Source: Tethya wilhelma (Eukaryota; Porifera; Demospongiae; Tethyida; Tethyidae). Taken from it: a DNA stretch of 64,000 bases. This document shows, piece by piece, positions 58,819-64,000 of the stretch; the first letter of the stretch is position 1, and each line of letters begins with the position of its first letter. A program made the position numbers and the translations under genes. Under the pieces are notes generated by a model. The model saw only the letters and a program-made list of their open reading frames with translations. It was not told the DNA's origin and ran no database searches. The DNA lies in the NCBI GenBank assembly GCA_964030475.1, contig CAXIPT010000009.1, positions 1,589,915-1,653,914 of the forward strand, in the 5' to 3' direction.

Positions 58819-59706
58819 CACTCTTAATCTGAAGAACAGCAAGTCTACTCTGAAAATTAAGGACATAGGCATGGAGTACTGATGTTCATCTAAAAAAAAT
58901 ATGTGTATCAGAAGCTAAAAGCTTATAGTTCTTGAGCTATGCCAGGATTTTCAGTCCGAGCCATCGCTCGGGCGGCCATTTTGGCTACGTGGCCCCACCC
59001 ACTATAGCACTAGGTATATGTATAGCGAGCTAACAAGAGTTGCCTGATCGTGCGCTAGCTGCACCTCGCTAGAACACTGAAAGTCTGAGATAACGACACT
59101 GACTCTAGTATAAATGCTTAGACGTAACAGAGTATTTCTAGTCCAAGCACTTGTGTTTTGCAAACTCTGCTGTGCAGCAAGATAGCTTGTGATAATATTA
59201 ATTATTATGATCGCGACGTTGCCTAAGTAGCCACGCCCATGCACAGTACAGTCTGCATGCATTGCCAGCCTCGATGTTATACAGCTGCAGTAAAGTATAG
59301 AAAGTGTGTTTTACATGAGATTGCAATGCTGACAGTATACGTACAATCATGCCTTGATATCCTTCCTCACTGCCTCATTGTAATGCATGCAATAAATATT
59401 GTATTGCATAGACGGTGTGTATCACAGTGTATATACGCCGAGGGTTGTGCACCATGCATATGGTGCCTTTCATATTGAGTTGGAATTGGTACCGTTACGA
59501 TCAGCATGAAGAGATCTTTCAAGTGATATAGTTAATCATCAGATTTTAATTTTTGACCAAAATAGTCAAAACCATGAATTATATATAGTCTTTGGTCGAG
59601 TGCGATTTTTGAATAAAAAGTCCAGTTTTCAATTTTCAAGGTAAACTATGTAAATAATAAATCTCTTCATGCTGATCGTAATGGTACTAGTCTCAGCTTC
59701 TAACGA
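58695..59706. mobile_element. R1 MITE interrupted by another element
   Basis: R1 left end at 58695-58724 (GGGCTGTATCTCAGGCTAGG) and the remainder at about 59471-59706 (CATGAAGAGATCTTTCAAGT to CTTCATGCTGATCG). The CCTCGGCG element between them inserted later. Confidence 0.75.
58725..59468. mobile_element. CCTCGGCG-family element nested in an R1 MITE
   Basis: Ends AACCCTCGGCGTGT (58725) and CGCCGAGGGTT (to 59446), followed by GTGCACCATGCATATGGTGC. It is oriented opposite to the element at 57189. Near its left end it shares TAGTAGTCGTTTT plus a GT repeat (58777-58816) with that copy. It splits an R1 element. Confidence 0.7.
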
Positions 59707-60881
59707 TCAACAAAAATGCATGAAAAGTCTAGATAAAAGATTGCCAGTGTTAATGCTATGTCTCCTCTCTACATGTATAGTATCTTGGCTGGAGTTTCAT
59801 GTACAGCAATGCCATCAAGGCGGCCCTCAGGATGCCCTCCTACCGCCAGAAGGCCAAGGAGATCGCGAGAGAGAGAGGTCTTCTGAGTGAGAAGGTGAGG
59901 AGAAGGAAGGAGGTGAGCAAGGAGGAGGCTAGAGCTGAGGAGGAGCAGGTGCTGAGGAGGATAATGGAGGAGAACCTCAACGTACTGTGGAAAATTGCAA
60001 GTTGATATGACATTGCTATGCACAAACAAACTGAATTGCATTGCAGGTTCCATCAGTGAACTTTGTTCTTTGTTTTCTATTATAATAATATTTAGTGTGT
60101 TTCTTCTATACATGTGCTGTGCAGCTTTTTGAGTTTGTAGTAATGCCTGAATCCATTTGTATATGTTTGACCTGACTCTTTCTTGTCACCCCCACATATA
60201 TACATCATGCTCTCCCAGAGGTAGTTACAGTAAACCTATTAATTTTGAATTTGGGATGTCCTACTGTTTAAATTTTTCATCTGGTAAGTCACAAGATGCC
60301 GATCTATTCATAATTATTATGTATATTTCATGAGTGTCAATCCTGTCTACTTCCAGCTCAGGCTCTATTAGTTGTACTGCTATGTGTGCTGGTATGTGAG
60401 ATGGGTATGGAGATTCAGAATCAGTGGAATGGAATATGGAGCTGAGGAAAAGGAATACCTCACCAGAATAAGGCTCAAAATGTCTGCAGCTCAATGGCAG
60501 GTATAACTGGTATTGGACACACGCATGCACACACACACACACACACACACACCCATGCACACACACGCACGCACGGGTGGAGCAGAACTGGGCAGAGTTT
60601 CATGCAGCCCAACAGGAAGAGAGGAGAGTGAAGTTAGCCGAGAGTAACAGATACAAGATGTACAGGTCAGTTTCCATGGTAACCATGGATATATCTTTTA
60701 GCAAATAATACTGATGTACAACATTAATTATACTGTAGACAATACATAAAAATTAAAGTTCAACTCATGCAAACTCCTCTAATGGATTACAATCACATAA
60801 TATTATAGTAGGTAATAATCATTACAATAAATCATAAAAACAATGTAAGTAAAAATATGCATAAAAATTTTATATGTATCT

Positions 60882-62308
60882 TTATTTTTGCTGCTCCTCA
60901 TCTGGGACCTGTTTTACTGGGTTTGGCTTGTCCTTAGTGGTTGCTTCAGGTTTTCCTCCCTCTATCTTTTCTTTTTTAATTTTCTCTGCAGCCACTGTTG
61001 CTCGTGCTTGAACTATGTCTGCATAGTCTAGAGCTTTGGCAGCAATATTGTGAAAGGGCCAGTGATCAAAACGTTTAGTCAGTTGTACTGCAGTATCTCG
61101 GGTAAATTTTGTAGTACCCCTAACAAATTTTCCTGTCAGAAGGTATAATATCTTTTTCCACTTCATTCCCTTCAGAGCAAGCATTGCAGGTATAGCATCT
61201 TCATTGCATTTTTTGAGCACTTCTCGAAATAGTAATGCTCTCCATGCTTTTGGCTTCTTCCTTTTTTTCCCGACAGGTACTGCAACTAGAGTCGACGGTT
61301 CTGGAAGCTCATTACCCATTAACAACCCATTCTCAATGTTTTTTATAGTTTTAACACCGGATTTTTCCAAAATTTTGAGAAATTCAATATAAAATGATGT
61401 CATCGTACTTACTAAGGTATTTTCACCTTGGTCTTCATCCTGGTTGTCACCTTGGTCTTCATCCTGGTTGTCACTTTGGTCTTCATCTTGGTTTCCATCA
61501 TCATCGTCTTCATCTTCATCATCTTCATCATCTTCATCATCTTCATCTTCATCGTCATCGCTCTCTGAGTCTGCAAGTTCCTCTAGAATACTGTCAGCAT
61601 GTGTCAAAACCAGCACACAACGCTCCCAGATCTTTTCGTTATACGTCTTTGTCAAGCTTTCAACAATCCGTTGATGTCCATCATCAATTCTGTCTCCGAT
61701 CATATTAATGCAAATAAGTATGATATCAGCTTTTCCCTCATGAGTATATGCATTCACCATGGCAGCTGTATCAGTTTTGCCCCCAGCCACACCATCGTCG
61801 GTTTTATCTNGGAAATCTATCCATAGATTTTGACCAAATCTTTTGTCCAATCCAATTATAAACTGTTCATGTTTTATCGATAATGTCTACGTACAAAAAA
61901 TTAGTGTGTATCACATGATCCAGCAGTTCAGTCATGTGATAGTCACATGATAAACTTACATCATCTCTAGTAATAGAATTCCAAAATCTCATCAGTTGTT
62001 CATTAGCTGCTAACTTGGGTAGAACTGAGAGAGAGAAATTAAACATACAGCAGTTTATACAAGCTCAAAATCCTTATCAAAGTCAAGTTCACGACATTTT
62101 ATTGCACCATGTGCATGTGACATAATATGAACACAGATTGACATCATATGACATCAGAGTTATGTCACTCACTCTGTTCTATCTGCGGAGGCAGGTCAGG
62201 TTCTGCTGCGATGTTGAGGAGCTCTGAGATGATCTCTGATTCATGTTGTAACTTGGCCAGTCCAGAGGAGAGCTTGTGCTTCAGAGGACCAGCTGATTGG
62301 AGATGCTA

Positions 62309-62356
<48 letters not shown>

Positions 62357-62660
62357 AATATTTCCTACCATGATAATGCAATTAGAACAGAATTGCCTAT
62401 AATAAATTATATTAAATTTTATGCTACGAATTTAAATGAGGTTTCATTCATCACCACAAACTGAAATATTATCAAGTGTTTTACGATACCTGCAATAGAC
62501 ATTCACAATGGATCAAATGCTGAATCAGCACTCTGTCCACTGACTCCATCCCTGTGCTCTGTTGGCCACACCCACCACTCATCTCGCTGGCGCTACTGGA
62601 GAACATCTCCTGACTGCCCAGACTGGACTGACGGGTGTCCAGGCTGTCAGAGGTACTCAT
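60882..62660 (-). CDS. AIG1/GIMAP-like protein, no visible P-loop
   Basis: AIG1-type GTPases act on membranes in immunity and cell survival. Exons 62660-62490, 62305-62173, 62024-61960 and 61886-60882 join in phase to about 457 residues, counting the N at 61810 as one base. The N-terminal 120 residues are Ser-rich then helical (GLAKLQHESEIISELLNIAA). The AIG1 part is clear after 61810: GGKTDTAAMVNAYTHEGKAD, IILICINM and KIWERCVLVLTHADSI (G4 motif THAD). No GxxxxGKS P-loop or DTPG is visible upstream. A highly acidic insert with DNQDEDQG-type 8-residue repeats follows the G4 motif. The C-terminus is Lys-rich. Either the N hides a missing segment or this is a degenerate GTPase. Confidence 0.65.
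61810..61810. other. Single N inside the AIG1-like exon
   Basis: Frame continues if it stands for one base (C-N-A codon), but the missing GTPase start lies exactly on its upstream side, so a hidden gap is possible. Confidence 0.5.
62316..62352. repeat. (GT)n microsatellite
   Basis: Lies just upstream (sense) of the acceptor of AIG1-like exon 2, where it reads (CA)n. Confidence 0.9.
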
Positions 62661-63167
62661 AGTGGGCGTACTACACTGGAGTATCTTGCTTACTGAGTCA
62701 GCAAAGCGTCTCTAATTTGTTGTACCTTCTCAGAGTTTAATTATAGCCATGATTTGCAGTTGCTAAGGGATTAAGCCCAGCATATCTCTAGAGTGTATTT
62801 TCTGCTATGTCCACGTCATGTGGCCCACACTGACTTAATACTACCACAAAATACTTGGATAATTATAGACAATACATTATTACTACAGTATTACACAAAG
62901 GTATAAGGGTCCTCAATGCTACGTACCATACAATTCAAAGAGGATTTTTCAGCTCCAAGACACCTTTCTTCTCTTCTCCTACGTCCACATACGTCCTACA
63001 ACTGAGTTCTTGTTCTGTGTAGCAGAAAAAGACCGGTAAATCGCGCCCCACTGGCTGCACCAGCATAAAATTTGGAGGTGCATGAAATAGGCATGGTAAG
63101 GGTCGTCGCATTTCTAAGCAAAGCCCACCATACTACTGAGCAGCCTGATCAGGGTAATATAGTATCT
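62661..63167. other. Flank upstream of DNAJC25 copy B
   Basis: From about 62932 this matches 58048-58200 upstream of copy A (TTTTTCAGCTCCAAG, ACACCTTTCTTCTCTTCT, ATGGTAAGG), showing the duplication includes 5' flank. No exon seen. Confidence 0.6.
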
Positions 63168-63911
63168 ATGGCCTGATTCTGTTCTGCTGTCCTAGATCCT
63201 GCCACTCTCTCGTGTTGTGCTGATGCTCTCATAGAGAGACTTTACTGCGGCAAGGAGAACTGCTATGAAGGTAATACCAGCCTAGAGTGGCTGGAGGAAC
63301 CAAATTATGTATTTCTTGGATGTGAATTTGGAGAGAGAGATGCTGATGTAGTAATTATAAGTTAATTCATCTAATTGTTAATATGTAGATGTAAGATAGG
63401 CTGTGTTAAGAGTTATTATTGCAGATTGATATGACATTAATTTTATTTTTCTTATAAACAAACTGAATTTCATTAGAAATTTCTAGCAGTGAATTCTGTT
63501 GTTTTATACTCTAATACTGTTTTTCTTCTGTGTGCTCTGCAGCTGTTTTGGGTAATAGCAATGAGTTAAAATAGCATGAATCCATTAGTATGTATATGAG
63601 CAGCTGCTGACATTATCCCTTTACCCCCCACACACATCATGCTCTCTCAGAGGTGGCTACAGTAAACCTAAGATTTGGGACGTACTGCTGTTCAAAATTT
63701 TCACCTGGTGAGTCAAAGATGTTGAACTATTCATGAATATTTCATTAGTATCAAATCCTGTCTCATTCCAGGCCCTATCAGTTGTACTGCTATGTGTGTT
63801 GGTATGTGAGATGGGTGTGGAGATTCAGAATTAGTGGAATGGAATATGGAGCTGAGGAAAAGGAATACCTCACTAGAACAAGGCTCAAAATGTCTGCAGC
63901 TCAATGGCAGG
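63168..63911 (+). pseudogene. DNAJC25: DNAJC25-like, copy B (broken)
   Basis: First exon 63168-63270: ATG GCC TGA at the start, then a signal-peptide-like FCSAVLDPATLSCCADALIE and RLYCGKENCYE, the DNAJC25 lumenal start. The TGA at 63174 is a nonsense codon directly after Met-Ala, probably from TGG. A J-domain remnant (ERDADV) follows near 63335. A deletion relative to copy A removes the equivalent of about 58500-59990, including two exons. The TM exon at about 63772-63911 (PYQLYCYVCWYVRWVW, EYGAEEKEYL) is intact and keeps CAG where copy A has TAG. It runs into a CA repeat at the window end. Confidence 0.8.
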
Positions 63912-63935
63912 TATAATTGGTATTACACCCACGCA

Positions 63936-63936
<1 letters not shown>

Positions 63937-64000
<64 letters not shown>
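63937..64000. repeat. (CA)n microsatellite at window end
   Basis: CA repeat running to the last base; the matching position in copy A also has a CA repeat (60532-60552). Confidence 0.95.

Larger units (their letters stand above)
58406..60665 (+). pseudogene. DNAJC25: DNAJC25-like, copy A (broken)
   Basis: DNAJC25 is an ER membrane J-protein. Remnant exons: 58406-58434 (VLGLERDADA, start of the J domain), 58530-58636 (RRVAPKIDVRVVIGGSVVV, TM segment), 59781-59981 (YLGWSFMYSNAIKAALRMPS, MPSYRQKAKEIARERGLL), 60357-60500 (YCYVCWYVRWVWRFRISG, EYGAEEKEYL) and about 60576-60665 (EQNWAEFHAAQQEERR). It is damaged: no first exon or J-domain core with HPD is seen, only 95 bp separate the first two pieces, there is an in-frame TAA near 58557, and a TAG at 60369-60371 replaces a CAG seen in copy B. 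R1 and CCTCGGCG elements sit in the intron before 59781. Confidence 0.8.

Noticed and set aside
61438..61500. Regular repeat resembling a CRISPR or minisatellite array
   Set aside because: It is coding: three acidic 8-residue repeats of the AIG1-like protein in a continuous frame.

Overview
This is a stretch of animal nuclear DNA. It is gene-dense and intron-rich, with many introns of only 60-400 bp, and it is full of (AG)n and (CA)n microsatellites. The gene set is metazoan: sarcoglycan, NHERF, APH1 of gamma-secretase, transmembrane adenylyl cyclase, Phafin, a TRIM protein, BBS2 and TGFBRAP1/VPS3. Two traits suggest an early-branching animal, most likely a sponge: very compact introns and a mitochondrial type II (alternative) NADH dehydrogenase with an EF-hand. 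The lineage is an inference. No bacterial operon, CRISPR array or virus-like gene was seen.

Layout. 1-2113 (-): 5' part of BBS2. 2241-4442 (-): C-terminal half of TGFBRAP1. 4444-5376 (-): zeta-crystallin/quinone reductase. 6350-9054 (+): farnesyl diphosphate synthase with an unknown 220-residue gene nested in an intron on the other strand (7101-7881). 9056-9455 (-): 5' end of TGFBRAP1, first copy. 9783-11303 (+): NHERF-like protein. 11954-19391 (-): adenylyl cyclase in 20 coding exons. 19536-22554 (-): EEFSEC. 22637-25817 (+): Phafin/PLEKHF2. 26149-29382 (+): DCAF7. 30049-34751 (+): membrane-anchored M16 peptidase. 34753-35874 (-): second NHERF copy. 36202-38515 (+): N-terminal half of TGFBRAP1. 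39331-40818 (-): type II NADH dehydrogenase. 41098-44138 (+): TRIM-like protein. 44271-46754 (-): H6PD. 46830-49274 (+): epsilon/alpha-sarcoglycan. 49453-51864 (+): JMJD6. 52098-55458 (-): unknown disordered protein. 55601-56093 (+): APH1, first three exons. 58406-60665 and 63168-63911 (+): two broken DNAJC25 copies. 60882-62660 (-): AIG1/GIMAP-like protein.

The window is not fully collinear with one chromosome. Several single N characters fall where genes break. TGFBRAP1 is split into an N-terminal half (+, ends before the N at 38756) and a C-terminal half (-, begins after the N at 4443). A segment of about 1.9 kb (9056 to about 10990) recurs in inverted orientation at 34753-36602 with only scattered differences, as expected of two haplotypes placed side by side. 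The simplest original order is reverse(34751..9056), then 34753..38755, then reverse(4442..1).

Other structure includes several families of palindromic MITE-like elements in introns, one nested inside another, and a perfect 82-bp foldback element with an 11-bp target duplication. (CT)n tracts in the sense strand repeatedly form the polypyrimidine tract directly before 3' splice sites. Exon edges were read by eye from GT/AG signals and reading phase, so individual positions may be off by a base.
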